From: Dermatophagoides farinae
Lineage: Eukaryota > Arthropoda > Arachnida > Sarcoptiformes > Pyroglyphidae
Reading direction: 5' to 3'
Length of the DNA stretch: 64,000 nt
NCBI RefSeq assembly: GCF_024713945.1
Contig: NC_134679.1
Location: 6,701,001 to 6,765,000, forward strand
Below are positions 22,073-32,017 of this stretch, one piece after another (the first letter of the stretch is position 1; each line of letters opens with the position of its first letter). Under the pieces are notes generated by a model that saw only the letters and a list, made by a program, of their open reading frames with translations, was not told where the DNA came from and searched no databases. The translations under genes were made by a program, and so were the position numbers.

Positions 22073-23475
22073 AAAATTCTTGTTTTTCTAGGGATTAATT
22101 ACCCCTTTTTTTCTCTTATCTCGAAAACAGTGATTAGTGTGTGTGCGTGTGTGTTGGTTTTAATAACCTTTCACGAGAAAAAACAAACAAACAAACGAAC
22201 GAGCAAAAAACACAAAAATGACTTTTTTTTCTTTTGTTTTTTGTTTACGACAATGAAGAAAAAATATTCGAAAAAATTGAAACAAAAAAAAAAATTTTTC
22301 ATTATCACACACACTTGTTGCACACACACTCAATATATTTTTCTTATCACTAAAATTTTTTTCGTTATTTTTCAATCGAGTTCTTTCTTATTAATTAGTT
22401 GACCAACAAAGTTTTTCTTCTCAACCGTTGCACGAACGTTAATATATTTCTATTTTTCTTATGTAAAAATAAAAATTGCAAACAATCATTTTATTCAAAA
22501 AATATAATAATCGATAATTGCATTTATTGAAATGACAAAATCTGATACAATTAGTAAAGACAATTTTCATTTATATATATAAAAATCTACGATGTTCCAT
22601 AACATCGTAATGATTATCACATCGATAATACGTTCGCAGTCATGATTGGGAATTGAACACTATTGAAATATTTGTGGATAAAATAAAGCTTTATTGATCA
22701 AGTATACGCAGATCATAAAGCCATTTTGTTGATTATTATCACGCTAAATAAACGGCATGATTTGCAGAATTTTGTTCTTGAATACTCGGTTTATACATTT
22801 TTTGTCCAATGTTTGGTTGTTGTGGATAGGTCCAAATGTGATATTAAGAGCGTTAATAATGTTTTGGATACTGTTGCAAACAGATAGATTATGCTTTATT
22901 CTCATTATTATTATTCAAATACACAATAAGCAAAGGATATGGATAAGTTCATCAATGAAATTGGTTTCCATGTTTTTCCTACAAATTGCCTGCCTTATTT
23001 TTGTCTATCAAAGATTCACTAATTTTTTCTTAATTTCTACAAACGAACCACACATTCCCTTGATAATTCATTTTTTTCTCATATAAATAAATGATACATT
23101 TGATTTTTATTTTTCTTCGAAAACTTTGACTTTGACTTTTATTTTGCTGTGTGTGGACAGGAAATTTGAAGAAGAAAAAACTCGATTGAAAAATAACGAA
23201 AAAAATTTTAGTGATAAGAAAAATATATTGAGTGTGTGTGCAACAAGTGTGTGTGATAATGAAAAAATTTTTTTTTGTTGTTTCAATTTTTTCGAATATT
23301 TTTTTTCATTGTCGTAAACAACAAACAAAAAAAAGTCATCTTTGTGTTTTTTGCTCGTTCGTTCGTTTGTTTGTTTTTTCTCGTGAAAGGTTATTAAAAC
23401 CAATACACACACGAATTAATGTCATCAAGATAAGGAAAAAAGAGGGGTAATTAATCCAAAGAAAAAGAAGAATTT
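22073..23475. mobile_element. Foldback/TIR DNA element with arms of roughly 300 bp
   Basis: Left arm 22073-22392 and right arm 23165-23475 are reverse complements over most of their length. Shared landmarks are GGATTAATTACCCC, GGTTTTAATAACCTTTCACG, the AACGAACGAGCAAAAAACAC block, ACACTTGTTGCACACACACT and TTTTTCAATCGAGTTC. About 770 bp lies between them with no transposase. Partial copies of the interior occur at 1110-1400, at 19010-19143 plus 20901-21330, and arm-like pieces at 21880 and 25310. This is the pattern of a non-autonomous inverted-repeat (foldback or long-TIR) family. The target duplication was not resolved. Confidence 0.8.
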
Positions 23476-23853
23476 TGTTTTTTAATTAACCGCCAAAACT
23501 CTCCAATTCTATTGGTTAATGCTCTGTACACCACTTTTATTTTCTGGAAACTTTTCTACTATTTCAAGCAAGGACAAGCTGGGCCTGATACATGAGTAGC
23601 GAAACAAGCTGAACACATGGCCCACGTGAAAGACAGATTGAGCTGGTTATCAACGTGAGGCGTGGTTTCAACCGATTGGCAGTTTGACTGTCCAAGAAAT
23701 CATATAAATTTCCAAGACAACGACACAATCATCACCATTATTGTCGTTTTTTTGATTGTTGTTCGTCATCGTCATTATTGTTTTCAACATTTTATACTTT
23801 TTTTTTGTTTACATTTAATTTTTGTCACATAACATACATATATTGGTTCTACT
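23476..23853 (+). promoter_or_regulatory. Upstream region of the topoisomerase II copy with three CCAAT boxes
   Basis: CCAAT at 23503 and ATTGG (inverted CCAAT) at 23511 and 23675 lie 180-350 bp upstream of the ATG. CCAAT boxes bound by NF-Y are a known feature of vertebrate topoisomerase II promoters; relevance here is inference. Their presence suggests the copy brought its own promoter. Confidence 0.35.
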
Positions 23854-25143
23854 ATGGATAAGCAAAAAGTGACAAAGGTTTGTTTTGTTTGTATAACTTG
23901 AATAATTTTTCTATATTCAAATTTTTTTTTTTACATTTGATAGCAAATGTGGGTCTGGGATGGTGATCAAGAAAAAATGGTATACCGTGAAATTACATAT
24001 GCTCCATTATTGTATAAAATATTTGATGAAATACTTGTCAATGCTGCCGATAATAAACAGAGAGATGAATCAATGGATTGTATACGAATAGATATTGATG
24101 TGTAAGTGTCATATGATTATGTCTTGTATATTGATTGATTTAAATTGATTTTGTTTGTTTTTTTTCTATATATATACTACGGTAGCGATCGCAACGAAAT
24201 AACCATTTATAATAATGGTAAAGGAATTCCTGTGTTTGAACATGAAACGGAAGAATGCTATGTACCAACATTGATATTCGATACTGTATTGACACCATCA
24301 AATTGTTATGATGACGAAGAGAAAAAACTGGTCGGTGGTCGTAATGGTTTTAAAGCCAAACACTGTAACACTTTCAGTACGAAATTCAAAGTACAAACTT
24401 CAAGCAAAGAATATCAAAAATTATTTTCACAAATTTGGAAAAAAAATATGACGAAGATAAAGGATCCTAAAATCGGTGCGAATGCAGCTGAAGATTTTAC
24501 CCGTATATCATTTAAACCTGATTTATCGCAATTTAAAATGAATCGTCTTGATAAAGATATTGTGGCATTATTCTCACGACGAGCATACGATATTGCCGGT
24601 ACAACGCGTGATGTAAATGTATATCTTAATGGAAAAAAATTACCCATCAGCGGTTTCAAAGATTATGTCAAACTTTTTGTCAAAGATCGTCAAGATGAAA
24701 TTGGTAATGATATCAAAGTTGTCCATCAAAAAGTCAATGATCGATGGGAAATTGCTGCCACCGTTAGCAATAATGGATTCCAACAAATCAGTTTTGTTAA
24801 TGGCATTGCAACCACTCGTGGCGGTAAACATGTTGATCATTTAACCGATCAAATTGTCAATAAAGTGGCCGAAGTTATTAAAACGGAAAATCAAGTTGGC
24901 ATCAATGTGGAACCATCACAAATACGTAATCATCTTTGGGTGTTTGTCAATTGTTGGATTGAAAATCCTAAATTTGATTCGCCAAAAAATGAAACAATGA
25001 CATTAAAGGTGGAACGTTTCGGTTCTACCTGTTCACCAAGTACCAATTTCGTACACAAAATTTATAAAGTTGGTATCGCTGAAGCTGTGTTATCAAAAGA
25101 ATTATCGAAAACTGGTAGCATTCAACAAACTGGTCGATTATGA
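23854..25143 (+). pseudogene. TOP2: DNA topoisomerase II, ATPase-region copy lacking TOPRIM and cleavage core
   Basis: Exons 23854-23877, 23944-24101 and 24186-25143 join in phase (379 residues). The GHKL ATPase is clear: YKIFDEILVNAADNKQRD, YNNGKGIPVFEHETEECYVP, DLSQFKMNRLDKDIVALFSR, RAYDIAGTTRDVNVYLNGK, FQQISFVNGIATTRGGKHVD. The glycine-rich ATP-lid loop normally GRNGYGAK reads GRNGFKAK, so a key glycine is lost. The frame stops at SKTGSIQQTGRL, where the family normally continues for over 1000 residues. Just past the stop, another frame reads DYDNSSSDEEY and ends, resembling the acidic tail of topoisomerase II. This points to an internal deletion joining the ATPase region to the far C-terminus. 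Introns are retained, so it is not a retrocopy. A full TOP2 must exist elsewhere. Confidence 0.85.
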
Positions 25144-25309
25144 TAATTCATCATCAGATGAAGAATATTAAACCAATAATTATCATCGATCTCAATCATC
25201 ATATTCTCTTATGTACGCAGATTTGTTTACAACTTATATTTGATTAATGAAAGACACACTCACACACTTTTTGTATATTAATCAATGTATATTTTTTTAT
25301 CAACATAAT

Positions 25310-25425
25310 CATTAAAATTTTTTTCATTATTTTTCGATCGAGTTCTTTCTTTTTAATTTTCTTTTCTTAGATTTCGCGATTCAAGAGAATCTGAAAAACT
25401 ACAACAAAACTATTATATTGTCTGC
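25310..25425. repeat. Fragment D of the inverted-repeat family
   Basis: Contains the ATTTTTC-GATCGAGTTCTTTCTT block and then TTAGATTTCGCGATTCAAG, as in 22350-22395 and 21620-21695. It lies 3' of the topoisomerase II copy. Confidence 0.7.
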
Positions 25426-25808
25426 TAATTGAAAATCGGTAGGAACAAAATTAACAGACATAGATGGATCATCTGAGAAAATCTCAACAAGCTTCTTGAT
25501 TTCTATGTCAAAATGACTAGATCTCTTCATCGTGCTCCCGGTATAAATTTGAATGGTAGACTTGTTATCACAACAGAAAACAACATTTGTCATATAATTC
25601 ATAAATTCATAAATTCCAAGACTTCGCGTATTGGTTTCATGATGTTGTGCCCATCCAACAAAGCTCGGGATTCTGCCTCACAGCTCGATGTGCATAATTT
25701 CGATTGACGACAAGATCTCCAAATTAAAGTAGACATCCCACAACGGACAATAATACCAGATGTTGAATGTTTAGAAACACCTTGACCGAAGCTGGCATCA
25801 GTGTACAC
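25399..25808 (-). pseudogene. Copia RNase H remnant
   Basis: Minus-strand frames encode YTDASFGQGVSKHSTSGIIV, TLIWRSCRQSKLCTSSCEAE and then, after a frameshift near 25600, CDNKSTIQIYTGSTMKRSSH and VNFVPTDFQLADN. These are the RNase H motifs (first Asp, Glu of SCEAE, second Asp) of a Copia subfamily different from the one at 19240-20890. Nothing of RT remains. Confidence 0.85.
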
Positions 25809-25849
25809 ACATGACCAGTAAAAAACTGGACACTTTCGAAAAAAGCATT

Positions 25850-26285
25850 ACGGCCTATGGGAGAGAGGGTTTTTTCAAAGCTTCTAAAACCATGTTTTTT
25901 GTCGGAATCAGGCGAAAATATTTCGCCAGTGCATAGCGAAAGAGTTGCTGCTTCGAACAAAATAAGTTTCAACTTCCGGCTATCATTTTTGAGAGTAGAA
26001 GTGGGGTGTCAAAGTTTATGTAGGGAAAATTTTTGCCCCTCTAGACTGTAATTCCATCTGGCGGATTAATAAATCCCTGAGGTCGGCAAAAATGTATGGA
26101 CACCATAATGTGTATTGCAATCATACTTAACATCAATTTTGACAATTTTGCATTTGTTTTGAAAATCTTGCTCTAAGATCTAGAAAAAATTATGGCTTAT
26201 TTTGTGCCATTTTTACATCGAGAAAATGGCAAATTTCCAACCTAACACGACCAGTTCAGAATTCAAAATTCAAAATTCAAAATGC
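25850..26285. repeat. 5' non-coding part of the Tc1-like element
   Basis: Reappears inverted at 42670-43040 over about 370 bp (shared: ACTTTGACACCCCAC in one orientation, CAATTTTGACAATTTTGC, GGGATTTATTAATC) and in part at 33335-33375. The 26230-26265 end carries one unit of the 42-bp satellite directly before repeated AATTCAAA units. Confidence 0.8.
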
Positions 26286-26289
26286 CATC

Positions 26290-26870
26290 AAACCACCAGG
26301 TCGGCCTGGTCCAACAGAGCAAACATTGAGAAGACTTGATCGTCAAATTGAAAAAACACCGACGACAACAGGCAAAGAATTGGCGAATCATCTTGATGTG
26401 TCGAGAAATACGATACAGAAATACACCAAGATGGCCGAATATAACGTCAGAATAGCAAGAAAAAAACCACTTTTATCCAAGAAAAACATAAACAAGCGTC
26501 GTAAATGGGCCAATAAAATGGCTGAAATGCCTCTTGATTATTGGAAAAAAGTAATTTTTTCCGACGAAAGTCGATTTTCTCAGTTTAGCGATGCTTATCG
26601 CACATTCGTGTATCGCAAGAAGAATCAGGCATACCAAGCCAAGAGGCTCCGAGCCACGGTTAAGCACAACGGTTTCAGTGTGATGGTTTGGGGGGCCATA
26701 TGGTAAGATTTTTTTTTTAGAATGTTTTAATAATTATTTCTTAGCAATAGGCATGGTGGGAGATCAGAGTTGAGACTGTGCTTCAATAGTGTGAATTGTG
26801 AAGAATATATCGATATTCTTAAAACCACACTATCCCCCATTTTCCGTAATAAAAAAAAATAAAGTTGGAC
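26290..26870 (+). pseudogene. Tc1-like transposase, truncated
   Basis: The frame from about 26326 encodes a HTH (TTGKELANHLDVSRNTIQKY), then WANKMAEMPLDYWKKVIFSD with IFSDESRF (first catalytic Asp) and the Tc1 motif VKHNGFSVMVWGAIW. It stops at 26704, but homology resumes in another frame near 26745-26860 (EEYIDILKTTLSPIF). The second Asp and final Glu/Asp are absent. The sequence after 26870 is unrelated. The element is dead, truncated inside the catalytic core. Confidence 0.88.
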
Positions 26871-26879
26871 ATTAAAAAT

Positions 26880-27270
26880 CAACTGACATCACAATCGTGA
26901 TTAAAGTCCATTTAATAATGTCAAAGTCATTATTATCATGACAATTGTTTTTTTGGTCGAGCATGCGTTTTGGCAGACCATGGGCAATCATCGTGGTTTC
27001 GAGTGAACAACACGTTAGCATATCATTTTTATCATCATTCCTATTATCATCGTGATGTTGTTATGTTTACGTTTTCTAATGAATTATTTTCTTTATTAAA
27101 TTATACTAAATAAAATCAAAGTTTATTTCAAACCGGCCAGTGATAAGAAGTTTTTTGTCTATTTCGTTATCAGCACCAATGGCAACGACATTGGCTACCG
27201 AATAATTTACGTCAACGGTCAATTTACGATTCACGAAGCACGAAATTTATGATATTTACGAATATTCACG
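26880..27270 (+). other. Possible LTR/leader of a BEL/Pao element
   Basis: Non-coding sequence with an AATAAA near 27110 and a leader just before the Gag start at 27271. This is the expected location of a 5' LTR and primer-binding site. No second LTR copy was found in the window, so the call is positional. Confidence 0.3.
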
Positions 27271-28454
27271 ATGGTATTAACACGTACGGCGGCTGCAATG
27301 ACCGATGAGGAACTACGAACGGAAGTCAAGAAGGTGTGCAACGCAATACGAATGGCTAACAATACAATGATGATAGGATGGGGCTACGAGGTCGATCCAC
27401 AGGAGATTAAACAATTGAAGAACCAGTATTATCAATTAAGTAATATCATCATTGAAAAGGCGTCGTTGACGAAAGAGGAAGAAACGGATTTTGATAACCT
27501 GAAGCATACAATCGATAAGTTGTCACGAATCTCTAGTACGGTGTCGATCATACGTAAAGGATTTGAACGGCTCAAACGTCAAGAAGATACAGAATACGAA
27601 AGGAATCTAATCAGTCGAAAACTTGACGATATGAGGACGATGGCCAGTGATTGTTCTAGCATTGAAGATCTATTGATCGAAATGGAACGGCAATTCGAGA
27701 AAATGACCGTGAAAGAGGACAATCGAATCAACGATCCGACATCATCATTCAAATCGACGTACAAGCAACCGAAAACTACCGCTGGCGGTGACCGCGAAGA
27801 CAACACAACAGGTGATCCAAACGCACGTGCTAATCCAATCATTGATACACGAAATGATGATCAAGAGCAACCGTCTACGAGTCGCCAAACCACGAATAAT
27901 GGACAACCGGAAACAAACTACACGATCCCAACAGGTACCACGTACTATCCATATCAACAATACTGGTGGGACTATGGTAATTACTATTCACGTTCTGGTG
28001 GTCCAAAAATCGAAGCGAAACGTCTAAAACATTACGACGGTGATCCAATTGGGTACCCGGTATTTCGGCAGATGATCAAACACTACTTGATTGATAATCC
28101 ACAGATTCGAGGAAACTTGAATAAAATGATGGAAATACGGGATCTATTGCCTGACAAGCATCGGTACATACTGGACCGAGTAGATCAATTTAATCCGGAT
28201 ATGAATGAAGTATTAGTTACGTTGGACAAGCATTACGGTGGTCGAAGCCGGATAATTCCAGCATTAAAGGCTCGTATACGATCATCATCGAAGTTACCGA
28301 TACGCCCGTCCGAACGTGAATGGGAGTCCATGACAGAAACGGTAATCTTGATACGAAACACGCTCAAGACAACTGGATTGGAAACAGAAGAGTTTAGCCT
28401 GATTAGCCCGATTATGGCAAAGATTGATCGTATACATTTCACCAATATCGGTAG
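27271..28454 (+). pseudogene. BEL/Pao Gag polyprotein, 5' part
   Basis: A 394-codon open frame with a coiled N-terminal region, an Asp/Asn/Gln-rich middle, and the conserved BEL Gag domain: KRLKHYDGDPIGYPVFRQMI, MMEIRDLLPDKHRYIL and VLVTLDKHYGG. Gag packages element RNA. The frame is cut at about 28455, where a different repeat beginning GGTTACCAGACGTCCGG starts. GC content and codon use are higher than in the surrounding DNA, suggesting a recently arrived element. Protease, RT and integrase of this element are missing here. Confidence 0.85.
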
Positions 28455-29250
28455 TAGGGTTACCAGACGTCCGGATTTTGCCCGGACATGTCCGGATTTT
28501 CAGTGATCTGTCCGGATTTTGTCCGGATTCGAAAAATGACCAAAAAAAAATTAAAAATTTGTGAAAATTTAACGTTATGTTAATTTAAACCAAGTATAAA
28601 GCCACAAAACGTAACAAATTTTATGAGTAAACCAAAAAAACGGCTAGAAACTCAAAAAAATTATGTACATAACTTTACATTAATGTTTACAATTGTAAAG
28701 CATTAATGCTTGGCAAGATTTTTTCATTGGTAGCAGCAAAGAAATTTCAGAAAGTGAAAGTCTTAACGCCTATTTTATATGCTTTTCCTCCTCACCTCAT
28801 TTTCCGTTTTGTTCTTCGTTTACTGTGACTTGTTTTGATTATCAGGATTGAAAATTTCATTTATTAAAAATGACAAACAAAAACGTGTTTTTTCAGAAGA
28901 AATGTGCAAATTTTTTTGGTTCATCGTTATATACCAAGCCTAATACTTTGATTCTCGTTTGGCTGATAAATTTTTTCCCGAAAATTGCCAGTTTTTGTTT
29001 GATTTTTTGAAATCTGAACAAAAACAATCTGAATATGAATATCTGAAAAGTTGGAAACTTTTCATACTGCGAATGAATTCGTTCAAATGGTTATTGGCGG
29101 AGAAAATAAATTGTGATGAAATATTACAATGTACAAAATAAATTCAAAGAAAACATATTGATATCGATCAACTTTATGATGAAGTTGGCTTTGTTAATAA
29201 ATTTCTGAAAGAAGTACAAATTGAGAATTTAACCAAAAAATGGATTAAAT
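28450..29250 (+). mobile_element. hAT-like element fragment
   Basis: Begins with AGGGTTACCAGACGTCCGG and several CCGGATTTTG/TCCGGATTTT subterminal repeats, as seen at ends of many hAT elements. Near 28959-29240 are traces of a transposase: FDFLKSEQKQSEYEYLKSW, then after a stop HIDIDQLYDEVGFVNKF, reminiscent of hAT transposases. The right terminus was not identified. It interrupts the BEL Gag frame. Confidence 0.5.
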
Positions 29251-29495
29251 AAAATTCAATAAAACAATTTTTATTATTGCAAATTCAATAAAATTTATTT
29301 TCAATTGTATTTTGTAATGTCATATATGAAAGAGACAACAATGTTTCAATTTGAGTTGAGATGGCCCATGTGGACGATATAAAAAGGGTGAAAATTTATT
29401 TGAAAAGTTGTTCAAATTTATCTTGTTTGTTTCGTGTTTCTTTTGTTTATGGGATGATGTTAATTTTTTAAAAAAAATCAATTAACATTGTCCAG

Positions 29496-31934
29496 CCGCT
29501 GGATATCCAATAGAATCGATTGAATGGTATAAAAAGTCTACGAATCATATGAACGATATTCATCAATCATCAATCAATCGTTTGCCACAAAATCATCGAC
29601 AAAAAACATTTCCAAATGGAACATTGATTATTGAACGTATTGAACGTGGATCAGATGACGGTGAATATCGTTGCCAAGTAACAAGTGAATCAAATGTGGC
29701 TAGTGCTGACACTTTCATACGGGTACTAGTTGCACCATTGATAAATCCATTTCATTCACCGCCAAATCTCCGTGAAGGAATGCGTGTAATGCTTACCTGT
29801 TCAGTGGTTGAAGGTGATCCACCATTAATGATTCAATTCCTTAAAGATGGTACATCTATTTCAATGAAACAACAACAAACAACAAGTGCCTTAGTAGAAA
29901 ATCATCATATGAAATTTGATAGAACCAATGATTATTCTGCTACATTGTTCATCGAATCGGTTACGAATGAAGATTCAGGAAATTATAGCTGTATTGTATC
30001 AAATAATGCAGCAATCGCTACATATTCCATTTTTATGAAAGTGAATGGTAAATTTAAATTCGTTATATATCATTATGTTATGATTTGTCAATTTTTTTTC
30101 TTTTGAAAAATTCTAGTTCCACCTAAATGGATTATCATGCCAAAAGATATTGAAGCCATCGAAGGACAAAATATAGCCATTGATTGTTCGGCAACTGGTG
30201 ATTCCAGAGTATGGTGGGAACGTGCCTATGAAAAATCATTATCACCACCAATGCATTCGAAATCGACATTGTTGTTGATGAAAAATGGTGGCAATCACAA
30301 TATTTCGAAACAACAACAATCACCAACGATGAATCATTTTCGTACGGTCGTCAGTAATTCACACATACATACAGCAGAAAATGGAAGTTTAATATTTCGT
30401 GATATTCAATATGATGATTCAGGCACTTATCTTTGTCAGGCAAATAATGGTGTTGGTTCTGGTTTGAGTAAAGTAATTAAATTAAAAGTACATGGTAAGT
30501 CATTCATAGTTGTGAATGAATCATGTTCATGAAGCTTGATTTTATTTTTCATAGTTCCTGCATATTTTAAAAATAAATTTTCATCACAAACTGTACGACA
30601 TGGTGAATCTGTTGAATGGAGTTGTGAAGTCAATGGCGAACAAACGATTGATTTGCAAATTTCTAAAGATCGAATGATTTTAGATTTTGTTCCTATCAAT
30701 AATAATGAGGATAATTCGTTAAAATCAAATTCTGACACAAAAATTCTTCATTCTGATAATCGATATAATCTGATACGAAAATTACAAAACGATCATCTTG
30801 TGTCATATATCATAAGAATTGATCAAGTGGATCGTCGTGATTCATCGTTATTCACCTGTGTTGCATCAAATCCATATGGAAAAGATGAATATAATTTTCA
30901 GCTGATAGTTCAAGAGCCACCAGAACCACCGGAAAATCTTCATGCATTGGAAATTGAAAGCAGAAATGCAGTCATTGCATGGTCACAACCGTATTCTGGT
31001 AATAGTCCAATCGTAGCATATCATGTTGAATATCGACTATGGATGGATTCATCGACATCTTGGTCCAATGTTCACCACACGTCTAATCAATCTACAATTG
31101 TTGAACATAATACTGCTGCAATGATGAGTAAATCATTATTGCCAGGGACAATTTATCGTAAAACATTACCAGGAACCGAAACATCAATAAATCTAAGATC
31201 ATTACAGCCAATGTCAACATATGAGATACGAGTTCAAGCTGAAAATCAAATAGGTTTTGGTTCATTTCAGCTAACACCATTGAAAATAATGACAAAAGAA
31301 GAAGGTGAATAGTGTTTTTCAATTCAAATCCGAAATTAATTTTGCTTTTAATCATTAATTAGCACCTTCGGGACCACCATTGAATATTCGTGTGTTTCCA
31401 ATCAGTGCTCATACATTACAGATTTCATTTCAACCACCAAGATTGGAAAATCAAAATGGTCAAATACTTGGTTATTATGTTGGTTATAAAGCTGTGGATT
31501 TGGATGAACATTTTATGTTTAAAAAAATTCTTGAAGATAATAATAATCGATCTATTCAATTGAAAGAGATTAACATTACTGATTTACGTCGTGCTACGAA
31601 ATATGTGATCATTGTACAGGCATTCAATAGAATCGGTCCTGGACCACAATCCGAAGAAATTGTCGGTGAAACCTTGATCAATGATCCACCAAAAGCTCCT
31701 GTATTAACTTCGATCAATGTCGGTTATAACAATGTTGAATTAAATTGGTCTATTGAAACGATGGACGATTCATTCGATGGCGGCTTGCATGTATCATCAA
31801 AATTAGATGTACCCGAAATAACCGGATATTATCTTTATTCAAAATCACCTCAAGGTGAATGGGAAGAACGTCATATAAATTCAGAGGAAAATTCATTCAA
31901 ATATAATAATCTTCTTTGTGGAAATCAATATCAG
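29496..31934 (+). CDS. Dscam-like Ig/FNIII cell-surface protein, internal part only
   Basis: Four exons (29496-30047, 30117-30494, 30555-31304, 31363-31934), all phase-1 junctions with short GT-AG introns and no stops. Order: C-terminal half of one Ig domain (DDGEYRCQV), a complete Ig (EDSGNYSCIV), a third Ig (DSGTYLCQA), a fourth Ig (SSLFTCVAS), then FNIII domains with PPEPPENLHALEI and TYEIRVQAENQIGFGSF, next ATKYVIIVQAFNRIGPGPQS, and the start of a third FNIII ending CGNQYQ at a donor. This matches the Ig-to-FNIII transition of Dscam, which mediates homophilic recognition in neurons and, in arthropods, possibly immunity. The signal peptide, earlier Ig domains, membrane segment and cytoplasmic tail are absent within the window. 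The lack of disabling mutations suggests either a recent fragment or part of a gene with very distant exons. Confidence 0.8.
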
Positions 31935-32017
31935 GTTAATATATAAACATTCCGGCCATATATAGATTTTAATGACAAAAATTTTCGTGGTATTCACATA
32001 ATGGTTATTGTCCTCGT

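Noticed and set aside
22757-23086. Hydrophobic 109-codon frame in the inverted-repeat element
   Set aside because: The same segment occurs in other copies with different frames and stops, so it is repeat sequence and not a conserved protein.
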